Assembly (NCBI GenBank): GCA_021849075.1
Contig: JAJZTH010000013.1
Span: forward strand, 1-64,000
Reading direction: 5' to 3'
Source: Pseudomonadota bacterium
GTDB lineage: Bacteria; Pseudomonadota; Alphaproteobacteria; Sphingomonadales; Sphingomonadaceae
Length of the DNA: 64,000 bases
Part shown: positions 34,346 through 42,202 of the stretch, piece by piece
How the letters are laid out: each line of letters starts with the position of its first letter
Numbering within the stretch: the first letter of the stretch is position 1
Made by a program: the position numbers and the translations under genes
The notes under the pieces: model-generated
Seen by the model: the letters and a program-made list of their open reading frames with translations, nothing else
Database searches by the model: none
What the model was told of the DNA's origin: nothing

Positions 34346-34723
34346 ATGGCAGACATCAACGCTCTGGTCGATCAGCTCTCGGCCCTCACCGTCCTCGAAG
34401 CCGCTGAACTCTCGAAGGCTCTGGAAGAAAAGTGGGGCGTTTCGGCCGCCGCTGCCGTCGCCGTCGCTGGCCCGGCTGCTGGCGCCCCCGCCGCCGCCGC
34501 TGCTGAAGAGCAGACCGAATTCGACGTGATCCTGACCGGCGACGGTGGCAAGAAGATCAACGTCATCAAGGAAGTCCGCGCCATCACCGGCCTGGGCCTG
34601 ACCGAAGCCAAGGCTCTGGTCGAAGGCGCTCCCAAGGCGATCAAGGAAGGCGTGAGCAAGGACGAGGCCGAGAAGGTCAAGAAGCAGCTGGAAGAAGCCG
34701 GCGCGACCGTCGAGCTGAAGTAA
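34346..34723 (+). CDS. rplL: Large ribosomal subunit protein L7/L12 (bL12), 125 aa
   Basis: Stalk protein that recruits translational GTPases. The N-terminal dimerisation helices ([21 protein letters not shown]), Ala-rich hinge (about 38-53) and C-terminal factor-binding domain ([36 protein letters not shown]) are all typical. AAAGGAAC precedes the ATG. A terminator 60 bases downstream ends the operon, and the next gene is a porin on the other strand, so rpoBC is not linked. Confidence 0.97.
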   Translation: MADINALVDQLSALTVLEAAELSKALEEKWGVSAAAAVAVAGPAAGAPAAAAAEEQTEFDVILTGDGGKKINVIKEVRAITGLGLTEAKALVEGAPKAIKEGVSKDEAEKVKKQLEEAGATVELK

Positions 34724-34784
34724 TCGGACTAGCCCCGTGGCCATGCGCTGCGGGGCGAACCGATCCGGTTCCAGCCGGACAAAG

Positions 34785-34816
34785 AGGCGGCGCCCGCAAG
34801 GGTTGCCGCCTTTTTT
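34785..34816 (+). terminator. Rho-independent terminator after rplL
   Basis: AGGCGGC-G-CCC (from 34785), loop GCAA, GGG-TT-GCCGCC and six T residues (34811-34816). Confidence 0.9.
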
Positions 34817-34866
34817 GTGTCTGGGGAATATGAGGGAATGGCCGCAGGCGGGCAGAAGCGGACATA

Positions 34867-35005
34867 TTCCCCCTCCCGTAAACGGGAGGGGCTAGGGGGT
34901 GGGCTGGACGTAGCAACAGCCCACCCCGCTGCGACTAAATTCGCTACGCTCATTAAGTCTCGCTTCCCCTCCCGCGTGCGGGAGGGGAATGGCAGGAAAC
35001 CACCC
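34867..35005 (+). repeat. Modular multi-hairpin element, copy B (shortened)
   Basis: Contains CCCCTCCCGTAAACGGGAGG, GGGGTGGGCTGGACGTAGC, the shared core GCGACTAAATTCGCTACGCT and the terminal CCCTCCCGCGTGCGGGAGGG. Compared with copies A and C, the TTGATGGGAG...CTCCCATCAA stem-loop is replaced by three bases (CTA). It lies between rplL and the porin. Confidence 0.85.
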
Positions 35006-35034
35006 CTATCCGCCAGTCGCTTGACAGCTCCCGC

Positions 35035-36474
35035 TCAATAATTCCACTGCACCTGCGTTCTGATCAGATTGCCTTCGGCGCGGCCGGTGCGGCGTTCGTC
35101 GGCTTCGGCGCGCTTCATGCGGGCATAGGCGAAGGTGAATTCCAGCGCCTTCCATGGCTGCCATTCGACGCCCAGTTCGAATTCGTCGGTTTCCAGACGC
35201 GGTGCATTGGTGCCCGCTTTCCATCCGCCGCGATAATGTTGCCAGCGGCCATAGGGCATCAGCGCGCCGATGCTGTCATCCGTCGGCAGGCGATACATGG
35301 CCTGCACATAGCCGCCGCTCAGATTCTTCGTTTCGATCGACTGGCTGATCCGGTCGAACTCCGGCCCCTTGCCCCAATTCCATTCGGCCTGGATGCCGAA
35401 GGGCTGGGGATAGAGAATGGCGTGAATGCCAGCGCGATTATCGTCATAGGCGATGGTGCTGACCCCGCCGCTGCGCAATTCGGGCTGCACATCGTTCATC
35501 ATCGCCGATCCGCCGATTTCGAACACCTGCCCTTCAAAGGCGTCGCCCAGCCCATCCAGTTCGAACGGCCAGGTCGCAAAGGCCACCTTCATCAGCCCGC
35601 GATTCTGTTCGGTGCGGTTGGTGCCCTGCCCATTGAAGACGCCAAGGCCGAAAGCGCCATAATTGCCGAACAGCTTTTGCCCGTCATGCCCCAGTCGATC
35701 CCAGATCTTCTGCACCGACGGCGGGGTGTAATAGGCGACGATGCCCAGATCGCGCTCGCTGGGAACGCCACTGTTGATCGCATCGCTGCGGTCGAGCGTC
35801 AGGCGGTTGGACGAGGATTGCATATTTTCCCAGCCGAACGGCACCTTCGACTGGCCGAAGCGCAGCCGCCAGTTCTTCCCCTTGTCGAGGAAGACGTCGG
35901 CATAGGCGTCGCGCAGCTGGACGAAGCCTTCGCGCCGTTCGCTGCCCGCCTGATTGTTCACCGCCGACGCGAAATCAGACTGGAGGTAGAGCGACACCCG
36001 GTCGGACACATCGCCCTGAAGCACCAGCCGCGCGCGGCGCAGGGAGAAGCTGCCGCGATCCGAAATCGAGCTGTCATGGACCGACCGCAGTCGGGACTGG
36101 CCGGAAGGCGCGCTGTCATCCCCGGACAGGAAGGCGTTGTAGCGCATCTGGGTATAGCCGCGCAGCGTCAGCTTTTCATACCAGGCTTTGGATTTTGGCG
36201 CTGTGGCCGACGCCGGGATAGCGGCAGGCGGCTGAGCGGCGGCGGCGAGCGCGACGGGCGTGGATGCGGCCGTTTCAGGAGAGGCAGGCGCGACGGCGAC
36301 CGGCTGCGCGGGCTTGTTGGCCGCCAGCGCAGCCGTCAACGCCTGCACCTGCGCCTTGAGTTCGTCGATCTGGCGCTGCAGGGCCGCATTGTCGGGCGCC
36401 TGCGCAGCGGCGGGCGCGGATGCCATCAACAATGCCATCGCGGTGCCGGCAGCCAGTCTCAATCGGAGCGTCAT
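35035..36474 (-). CDS. Phosphate-selective-type porin (OprO/OprP family), 479 aa
   Basis: An outer-membrane beta barrel. A signal peptide (RLRLAAGTAMALLMASAPAAAQ) is followed by a short coiled coil (about 28-54; NAALQRQIDELKAQVQALTA), a Pro/Ala linker and a barrel starting LTLRGYTQMRYNAF and ending in aromatic Tyr (TQVQWNY). This matches the Porin_O_P family used for phosphate or polyphosphate uptake. ATG 36474 is preferred over the adjacent GTG. A Pho-box-like sequence (36540-36557) lies upstream, consistent with phosphate-starvation control. The divergent neighbour encodes a substrate-binding lipoprotein. Confidence 0.9.
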   Translation of the reverse strand: MTLRLRLAAGTAMALLMASAPAAAQAPDNAALQRQIDELKAQVQALTAALAANKPAQPVAVAPASPETAASTPVALAAAAQPPAAIPASATAPKSKAWYEKLTLRGYTQMRYNAFLSGDDSAPSGQSRLRSVHDSSISDRGSFSLRRARLVLQGDVSDRVSLYLQSDFASAVNNQAGSERREGFVQLRDAYADVFLDKGKNWRLRFGQSKVPFGWENMQSSSNRLTLDRSDAINSGVPSERDLGIVAYYTPPSVQKIWDRLGHDGQKLFGNYGAFGLGVFNGQGTNRTEQNRGLMKVAFATWPFELDGLGDAFEGQVFEIGGSAMMNDVQPELRSGGVSTIAYDDNRAGIHAILYPQPFGIQAEWNWGKGPEFDRISQSIETKNLSGGYVQAMYRLPTDDSIGALMPYGRWQHYRGGWKAGTNAPRLETDEFELGVEWQPWKALEFTFAYARMKRAEADERRTGRAEGNLIRTQVQWNY

Positions 36475-36539
36475 CACAATCTCTTTCCCTGTTCGGGGAC
36501 GCCCGTATGAATTTTAGGTTACATAACGGCGTCTGTTGC

Positions 36540-36557
36540 ATGTCGTTTTTGTGACAG
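36540..36557 (-). promoter_or_regulatory. Candidate Pho box upstream of porin
   Basis: Read on the minus strand: CTGTCAC, four bases AAAA, then ACGACAT. The first half matches the PhoB half-site CTGTCA(T/C) fully, the second at four of seven positions, with the canonical 11-base spacing. It lies about 65 bases before the porin start. Confidence 0.5.
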
Positions 36558-36618
36558 TCGCTTTTGATCCGATCCGTGGTTGGCGACGCGGGCCGGGCGG
36601 GCTAAGCCTTTGGCCAGC

Positions 36619-38115
36619 ATGTTCGCCACATCCTTCCTTCCCCGCTTCTGCCGCCGCGCCGCGCTGATCGCTGGCGTCGGGCTGACGCTGCTGGGCAGCG
36701 GCTGTTCCGACGAAGGCCGCGGGCCGGTGGTGGTGAGCGTAGTGGGCGGACGCGACGATTTTGCGAAACCGCTGCAATATCTGCCCGATCCCGGCGCGAA
36801 GCTGATCCTGGAGTCGACGGCGCAGGGCCTGGTCGCGTTCGACGCCAGTGGCGAGATATTGCCGGCGCTGGCCCAGCGCTGGATCGTGCAGGACGATGGG
36901 CGCAGCTATATCTTTCGCCTGCGCCGCGCTTTCTGGGCCAATGGCACGCGCGTCACCGCGCCAGACGTTGCCCGCATATTGATGTCTCGGATCGTGTCGC
37001 TGCGCCGGCTCGATCCCGACGGGCCGCTCGACGCGGTGCAGACGGTGGTGCCGATGACCGGCGAGGTGATCGAAATCCGCATGGCCGCGCCCCGGCCCTT
37101 CGTGCTCCAGATGCTGGCCCAGCCGCAAATGGCGGTGCTGTCGCGCGATGGCGGCACCGGTCCCTATCGCCGCAGGGCGCAGGGCGGCGCGCTGTTCCTG
37201 ACCCCCATCGACCGCAGCAGCGGCGACGATGGCGGCGAGGACCAGCCCATCCCGCCATGGCAGACCCGCGTGCTGCGCGCCGAACGCGCGGCGCTGGCGA
37301 TCATCCGTTTTCGCGAGCGCGACGCCGCACTGGTGCTGGGCGGGCGGTTCAGCGATCTGCCGCTTCTGGTGCCGGCGGGGATCGACCGCGACAATGTGCG
37401 CATCGATCCGGTGCAGGGGCTGCTCGGCCTGGGGGTGACGGGCAGCGGCAAGTTGCTGGACGATGACGCGATCCGCGCGGCGATCAACATGGCGATCGAC
37501 CGCAGCCAGTTGCCGGTGCTGTTCCCGCTGGGCGGATGGGCCACCAGTGAACGCATCGTCCCCGATCAGATGGACCTGGGCCGACCGCCGACCCAGCCGG
37601 AATGGACGGCGATGCCGCTGGACCAGCGGCGCGCGCAGGCGGCGGCCAGCGTCACCCGTTGGCGCGCGGACAATGGCCCGCCGCCGCCGCTGCGCATCGC
37701 GCTGCCCAAGGGGCCGGGCGCGACATTGCTGTTCGGCATGCTGCGGCGCGACCTGGGCGCGATCGGCCTGCCGACGCAGCGGGTCGCCCTGACGGCCGAG
37801 GCCGACCTGCGCCTGATCGACGAGGTTGCGGCCTATGACAGCGCGCTCTGGTATCTGGGCCGGGTCGGTTGCGCGCGCAAAATCCATTGCAGCGATCAGG
37901 CCGACATACAGTTGCAGGCGGCCAGCCTGTCCTCCTCCGCCGAAGAGCGCGCCGCCCGCATCGCCGCCGCCGAAGCGCTGATGGTGGCGCATAATGGCTA
38001 TATCGCACTGGGCGCACCGGTGCGCTGGTCGCTGGTGTCGACGCGGCTGACCGGCTTTCTTCCTTCGGCCCGTGCGCGCCATCCATTGAATCATCTGTTC
38101 CGCAGCACCAACTAA
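36619..38115 (+). CDS. ABC-type peptide/oligopeptide substrate-binding lipoprotein (SBP family 5-like), 498 aa
   Basis: A periplasmic solute-binding protein with lipobox LLGSGC (Cys29). The family-5 arrangement is present: LESTAQGLVAFDASGEILPALAQRW followed by YIFRLRRAFWANGTRVTAPDVARI, and IRAAINMAIDRSQL in the second lobe. There are no permease or ATPase genes alongside, so it is an orphan binding protein. ATG 36619 gives a good signal; an in-frame TTG at 36580 lies further upstream. The protein is Arg/Ala-rich and diverged, and the ligand is unknown. It ends 22 bases before the DUF4112 gene. Confidence 0.85.
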   Translation: MFATSFLPRFCRRAALIAGVGLTLLGSGCSDEGRGPVVVSVVGGRDDFAKPLQYLPDPGAKLILESTAQGLVAFDASGEILPALAQRWIVQDDGRSYIFRLRRAFWANGTRVTAPDVARILMSRIVSLRRLDPDGPLDAVQTVVPMTGEVIEIRMAAPRPFVLQMLAQPQMAVLSRDGGTGPYRRRAQGGALFLTPIDRSSGDDGGEDQPIPPWQTRVLRAERAALAIIRFRERDAALVLGGRFSDLPLLVPAGIDRDNVRIDPVQGLLGLGVTGSGKLLDDDAIRAAINMAIDRSQLPVLFPLGGWATSERIVPDQMDLGRPPTQPEWTAMPLDQRRAQAAASVTRWRADNGPPPPLRIALPKGPGATLLFGMLRRDLGAIGLPTQRVALTAEADLRLIDEVAAYDSALWYLGRVGCARKIHCSDQADIQLQAASLSSSAEERAARIAAAEALMVAHNGYIALGAPVRWSLVSTRLTGFLPSARARHPLNHLFRSTN

Positions 38116-38137
38116 GCCTCTCAAGGAGAAGAGGCAG

Positions 38138-38560
38138 ATGGCCGTTTCAAGAGATCAGTTCGACCGCATCGTCCGCGACATGCCCGGTTTCGGCCGCGAT
38201 CCCGCATCGATCCGCCGCCGGGTCGAGGCGATGGAGGCGGTGCTGGAGGGGCTGTTCGTCATCCCCGGCACCAACCGGCGCGTGGGCCTGGACAGTCTGG
38301 TCGGGCTGGTGCCGGTGGTGGGCGATATCGCCACGGCGGCGATGGGCGTATGGATCGTGTGGGAAGCCCGCAATCTGGGCATGTCAAAATGGCAGCTGAC
38401 GCGGATGGCGGCCAATGTCGGCGTCGACACGCTGGTCGGCGCAATCCCCTTTGCCGGCGACGTCTTCGATTTTCTCTACAAGTCGAACACGAAGAATCTG
38501 CGGATCATCCGCAAGCATCTGGATCGCCACCATCCATCGACGGTGACGATCGACGCCTGA
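38138..38560 (+). CDS. DUF4112 membrane protein, 140 aa
   Basis: A small protein with two hydrophobic segments of the DUF4112 type: VGLDSLVGLVPVVGDIATAAMGVWIVW (about 49-76) and VGVDTLVGAIPFAGDVFDFLY (about 93-113). The repeated D-(T/S)-L-V-G-x-(I/V)-P-x-x-G-D pattern suggests an internally duplicated hairpin. A strong ribosome site (AAGGAGAAG) precedes the ATG. It may be co-transcribed with the substrate-binding gene. Its stop codon abuts that of the convergent RNase T2 gene (TGATCA). No function is established. Confidence 0.85.
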   Translation: MAVSRDQFDRIVRDMPGFGRDPASIRRRVEAMEAVLEGLFVIPGTNRRVGLDSLVGLVPVVGDIATAAMGVWIVWEARNLGMSKWQLTRMAANVGVDTLVGAIPFAGDVFDFLYKSNTKNLRIIRKHLDRHHPSTVTIDA

Positions 38561-39280
38561 TCAGCGCTGCGGTTCGATGCGCAGTTGCACCCGGTCCCTG
38601 ACGCCCCCTTGCTGGGGCGGGCAGGGAATGTAGCGATAATTTTTGTTCAGGCAGATCCACACTTCGCCCAGCGATCCGTCACGAGTCACATTCAGACGGA
38701 TACCATCGGCCACCATGCCTTTATTTTCCGTGGCGAATGCCTGCGCAAAATCGCGCGCCGACAGGGTGGGACGCGCGGCCAGCGCCGCCATGTCGGGGAA
38801 ATGCAGCGCCTGATAAAGCTTGCGCGACAGGGCGAAGAATTTGGTCGGCGTGGTCGGCATGCAGGTGCCGTGCTTGACCCATTCATGCTGGATCAGTTGC
38901 ACCGAAGGCACGGAGCACAGATGATCGCGGATCACCTTGCGCGGCAGTGGCCCGGCGGGTTTGCAATATTGCGGCCATTCCTGACCATAGCCATCGGGCC
39001 ACAGCCCATGCAGGGTGAAGCCAAAGCTATTATCGGACTGACATTGGAACGCATCGCGCGCCCCGCCACGCGACGTCTTGCAATATTGCGGACTCCAGCT
39101 GACCGCGAGCGTATAATAGCCGATGGGCAGGACGCGCTTGGGTTCATCCGCAGTCGGCCCCTCCACGCGCGGCCGCGCGATCACTTCGGGCAGACGGCAC
39201 TGGCCAGCCTGCGCCAGCGCCGTACCCGGGATGGCCGTCAGCGCGAGCATGAGGGCGGGCGCAAAAATCAGCTTAGGCAT
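38561..39280 (-). CDS. Ribonuclease T2 family protein, 239 aa
   Basis: A secreted, non-specific endoribonuclease. The signal peptide (MPKLIFAPALMLALTAIPGT, cleavage near ALA-Q) is followed by both catalytic blocks: FTLHGLWPDG and IQHEWVKHGTC, each with its active-site His. Cysteines for the conserved disulfides are present. Such enzymes scavenge external RNA for phosphate and nucleosides in the periplasm, which would fit the nearby phosphate-type porin. Its ATG overlaps the end of nadC by eight bases (ATGCCTAA), implying coupling. Confidence 0.93.
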   Translation of the reverse strand: MPKLIFAPALMLALTAIPGTALAQAGQCRLPEVIARPRVEGPTADEPKRVLPIGYYTLAVSWSPQYCKTSRGGARDAFQCQSDNSFGFTLHGLWPDGYGQEWPQYCKPAGPLPRKVIRDHLCSVPSVQLIQHEWVKHGTCMPTTPTKFFALSRKLYQALHFPDMAALAARPTLSARDFAQAFATENKGMVADGIRLNVTRDGSLGEVWICLNKNYRYIPCPPQQGGVRDRVQLRIEPQR

Positions 39281-40121
39281 AGGCGAAATCCAGTCCGATG
39301 TCGGCGGCGGGGGCGGATTGGGTCAGGCGGCCGACGCTGATATAGGTTACGCCGGTTTCCGCCTTGGCGCGGATCGTTTCCAGCGTGACCCCGCCCGAGC
39401 TTTCGGTCGGCACCCGCCCGCCGATCAGCGTCACCGCCCCGCGCAGGGTCGGCGCATCCATATTGTCCAGCAGCAAATGGGTGGCGCCAGCAGCCAGCGC
39501 GGGTTCGATCTGGTCGACCCGATCGACCTCCACGATGATGCGTTCGACCCCGGCGGCGACGGCGCGGCGCACCGCTTCCTCCACCGATCCGGCAACGGCG
39601 ACATGATTATCCTTGATCATCGCCGCATCCCACAGGCCCATGCGATGATTGGTCGCGCCGCCCATGCGGGTCGCATATTTTTCCAGCACGCGCAGGCCCG
39701 GAATGGTCTTGCGGGTATCGAGCAGGGTCGCCCCTGTGCCCAGGATCGCATCGACATAGGCGCGCGTCATGGTGGCGATGCCGGTCAGATGCTGAACGGT
39801 GTTGAGCGCGGACCGCTCCGCCGTCAGCATCGCCCGCGCCTTGCCCCGGATGCGCAATATGTCGGTGCCGGCGGCCACCCGATCGCCATCATGATGCAGT
39901 TGCTCAATCTCCACATCCGGGTCGAGCGCACGGAAGAAGGCGATGGCGAGCGGCAAGCCCGCCAGCGTCACCGCATCACGGCTGTCCATCACCCCGTCGA
40001 ACAGCGCATCGGCCGGTATCACCGCTTCGCTGGTAACGTCGCGGCCATCGGGACCAAGGTCTTCGGCAAGGGTGGCGGCGACGAAAGCGTCAAGGTCGAA
40101 ACCGGGGAGGGAGAAGGTCAT
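39273..40121 (-). CDS. nadC: Nicotinate-nucleotide diphosphorylase (QPRTase), 282 aa
   Basis: Third step of de novo NAD synthesis: quinolinate plus PRPP gives nicotinate mononucleotide. The family blocks are all seen: LAEDLGPDGRDVTSEAVIP at the start, RSALNTVQHLTGIATMT, LDTRKTIPGLRVLEKYA (substrate-binding Arg/Lys) and the C-terminal SSGGVTLETIRAKAETGVTYIS. nadA lies 350 bases away on the same strand, separated by an antitoxin-like gene and a REP pair. nadB is not in this window. Confidence 0.96.
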   Translation of the reverse strand: MTFSLPGFDLDAFVAATLAEDLGPDGRDVTSEAVIPADALFDGVMDSRDAVTLAGLPLAIAFFRALDPDVEIEQLHHDGDRVAAGTDILRIRGKARAMLTAERSALNTVQHLTGIATMTRAYVDAILGTGATLLDTRKTIPGLRVLEKYATRMGGATNHRMGLWDAAMIKDNHVAVAGSVEEAVRRAVAAGVERIIVEVDRVDQIEPALAAGATHLLLDNMDAPTLRGAVTLIGGRVPTESSGGVTLETIRAKAETGVTYISVGRLTQSAPAADIGLDFAYA

Positions 40122-40206
40122 GGCGCTTTCTCTAGCCGCGCCTTATGGCATGCCGCAACCGGTTTTGGATTTGACTCGGACCTGCATGTGGCTCAGCTTT
40201 TGCCCG

Positions 40207-40365
40207 ATGCTGACGGTCACGGAACAACAGGCTAAGGCCCAATTATCCAGACTTCTCGAACGCGCACGCGACGGCGAGGAAATCATCGTAACGCGCGACG
40301 GGAAGCCGTACGCCAAGGTGATACCGCTGGACAAAGACTATCCCGAACCGACCAATTCGGGCTGA
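40207..40365 (+). CDS. Orphan Phd/YefM-type antitoxin-like protein, 52 aa
   Basis: Resembles the N-terminal DNA-binding domain of Phd/YefM antitoxins: MLTVTEQQAKAQLSRLLER then ARDGEEIIVTRDGKPYAKVIPL. Full-length antitoxins are about 75-90 residues and are followed by a toxin; here the protein stops at 52 and no toxin gene follows. The last residues and the TGA stop are supplied by a REP-like element (TTCGGGCTGAGCCTG), so the gene was probably truncated when the repeat arrived. ATG 40207 is the start nearest the homology. It may still bind DNA or be decaying. Confidence 0.65.
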   Translation: MLTVTEQQAKAQLSRLLERARDGEEIIVTRDGKPYAKVIPLDKDYPEPTNSG

Positions 40366-40449
40366 GCCTGTCGAGCCGAAGGCCGCGACAGGCCAACCCC
40401 AACTCTTTTCTTTAAAAATGCGGCCCTTCGACAAGCGCAGGGCGAACGG
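40355..40449. repeat. REP-like pair ending the antitoxin-like gene
   Basis: ATTCGGGCTGAGCCTGTCGA at 40355 and CGGCCCTTCGACAAGCGCAG at about 40421, facing each other with the T-rich spacer CTCTTTTCTTTAAAAATG. The left arm contains the stop codon of the antitoxin-like gene; the right arm ends before nadA. Confidence 0.75.
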
Positions 40450-40469
40450 AATGAGAGCAACGCGCGATG

Positions 40470-41456
40470 TTAGCGCGCGCCGACATCCCCCTGCCCCACC
40501 GTGCCGCTGGCCATTTCCAGCATCTTGTCGAGGCTCTTCTTGGCCGCGATGCGCAGCGTTTCGTCCATTTCGATGCGGGGCGTCAGGTCGCGCAGCGAGA
40601 GGTAAAGCTTTTCCATCGTGTTGAGCGCCATATAGGGGCAGATGTTGCAGTTGCAGTTGCCGTCCGCACCGGGCGCGCCGATGAAATTCTTGTCCGGCAC
40701 AGCCTTTTGCATCTGATGGATGATGTGCGGTTCGGTCGCCACGATCAGCGTGTCGCCCGGCATGGTCTTGGCAAAGTCCAGAATGCCGCTGGTCGAGCCG
40801 ACATAATCGGCATGGTCGACGATATAGGGCGGGCATTCGGGATGGGCGGCGATCGGCGCTTGCGGGTGCTGGGCCTTGAGCTTGAGCAGTTCCGTTTCGC
40901 TGAACGCTTCATGCACGATGCACACGCCCGGCCATAGCAGCATGTCGCGGCCCAGCTTGCGCTTCAGATAACCACCCAGATGCTTGTCGGGACCAAAGAT
41001 GATCTTCTGATCCTTGGGGATCTGGGCCAATATCTTCTCGGCGGAGGAGGAGGTCACGATGATGTCGGACAGCGCCTTCACCTCGGCCGAACAGTTGATG
41101 TAGCTGAGCGCAATATGATCGGGATGCGCCTCGCGAAACGCCTTGAACTGAGCGGGCGGGCAGCTGTCTTCCAGGCTGCAACCGGCGTCCATGTCGGGCA
41201 GTACGACGATCTTTTCGGGCGACAGGATTTTCGCCGTCTCCGCCATGAAGCGCACGCCGCAGAAAGCGATGACGTCCGCGTCCGTTTCCGCCGCCTTGCG
41301 TGACAGTTCCAGAGAGTCGCCGACGAAATCGGACAGATCCTGAATTTCGGGCGACTGGTAATAATGGCCGAGGATAACGGCGTTGCGCTCCTTGCGGAGG
41401 CGGTCGATTTCCGCGCGCAGGTCCGTGCCCTGCGGAATCCCGGTGAATGCGTTCAT
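40470..41456 (-). CDS. nadA: Quinolinate synthase, 328 aa
   Basis: 4Fe-4S enzyme condensing iminoaspartate with dihydroxyacetone phosphate. Typical blocks: AVILGHYYQSPEIQDLSDF at the start, the first cluster Cys in AFCGVRFMAETAK, a middle Cys, and a C-terminal Cys in the NCNCNICPYMALNTMEKL region. Length fits the short alphaproteobacterial type. It is in the same orientation as nadC but probably separately transcribed, with a REP pair at its 3' end. Iminoaspartate must come from NadB or an aspartate dehydrogenase encoded elsewhere. Confidence 0.96.
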   Translation of the reverse strand: MNAFTGIPQGTDLRAEIDRLRKERNAVILGHYYQSPEIQDLSDFVGDSLELSRKAAETDADVIAFCGVRFMAETAKILSPEKIVVLPDMDAGCSLEDSCPPAQFKAFREAHPDHIALSYINCSAEVKALSDIIVTSSSAEKILAQIPKDQKIIFGPDKHLGGYLKRKLGRDMLLWPGVCIVHEAFSETELLKLKAQHPQAPIAAHPECPPYIVDHADYVGSTSGILDFAKTMPGDTLIVATEPHIIHQMQKAVPDKNFIGAPGADGNCNCNICPYMALNTMEKLYLSLRDLTPRIEMDETLRIAAKKSLDKMLEMASGTVGQGDVGAR

Positions 41457-41500
41457 ACCCTGTAACTCCTCGGTCCCATTGCTGGCCCTTCGCGCGCGCC

Positions 41501-42202
41501 CTAGCGCTGCTGTCGCCGGTTGGCCAGTACCTCATTGATCGGCGTGGTCACGTCCCATTGTTCCTGCGCCACCCGTTCCGGCGGAAAGGTGATGATGACG
41601 CGCGCGTCGCGATAGCCCGCCGCGATCAGCGGCTGGGCCAGCAGCCGGGACAATGCCGCCCGACCGTTGCGGCGCGCGGTTTCCATGCGCTGGAAGGATT
41701 GCGCCTCCGCCTGCGCCTTGTCACGCGCATGGACCGACACTTTGCGCGCCAGTTGCTGCGACGCTTCGCGCGTGACGAACATGCCCTTCGTCATGACCAA
41801 AGTCGGCCGGCTTTCATCGATATTGGGCGCGGCGGGCCGCACATCGGGGGCATCCACGATCAGCGTGTGGGTCTGCGGATTCCATTCCACATCATCCGGC
41901 CCGAATTTTTGCAGGTCGATGAAATAATCGACCGAAAAGGGCATTTTGACGACCTGCACCGATTGCAGCCAGCCGCCCCAGCGCACATCCTTCGCCGTGG
42001 ACTGGATCGTGCCCGACAGGCCGGAGACTTTCAGGCTGGCCGCGGCCGACATTTTTGCGGCGACGATGCGGGTGATGGCCGTTTCGTCCGGCTCCACCGT
42101 CACTTCAGCCTGCTGCCGATGGCGTTGCCATTCGCCATAGCCGAGCCACAGGGCCGCCGCAGCCAGAGCAGCGCCCACGCCCCATTTGACCGCCGCCTTC
42201 AT
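41501..42202 (-). CDS. DUF4230 membrane-anchored protein, 233 aa
   Basis: A single N-terminal membrane helix (about 5-23) anchors a DUF4230 domain on the outer face: VSGLSGTIQSTAKDVRWGG, then VKMPFSVDYFIDLQKFGPDDVEWNP and HTLIVDAPDVRP. A long helical region (about 150-205) rich in Ala, Arg and Gln resembles band-7/SPFH-like helices. The family has no assigned function. It overlaps the MBL hydrolase gene by four bases (ATGA), so both are made together, and it precedes nadA with a 44-base gap. Confidence 0.82.
   Translation of the reverse strand: MKAAVKWGVGAALAAAALWLGYGEWQRHRQQAEVTVEPDETAITRIVAAKMSAAASLKVSGLSGTIQSTAKDVRWGGWLQSVQVVKMPFSVDYFIDLQKFGPDDVEWNPQTHTLIVDAPDVRPAAPNIDESRPTLVMTKGMFVTREASQQLARKVSVHARDKAQAEAQSFQRMETARRNGRAALSRLLAQPLIAAGYRDARVIITFPPERVAQEQWDVTTPINEVLANRRQQR

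Noticed and set aside
35236-36510. Long antisense frame over the porin
   Set aside because: His/Arg-rich shadow frame without domain similarity; the porin has signal peptide and barrel features.
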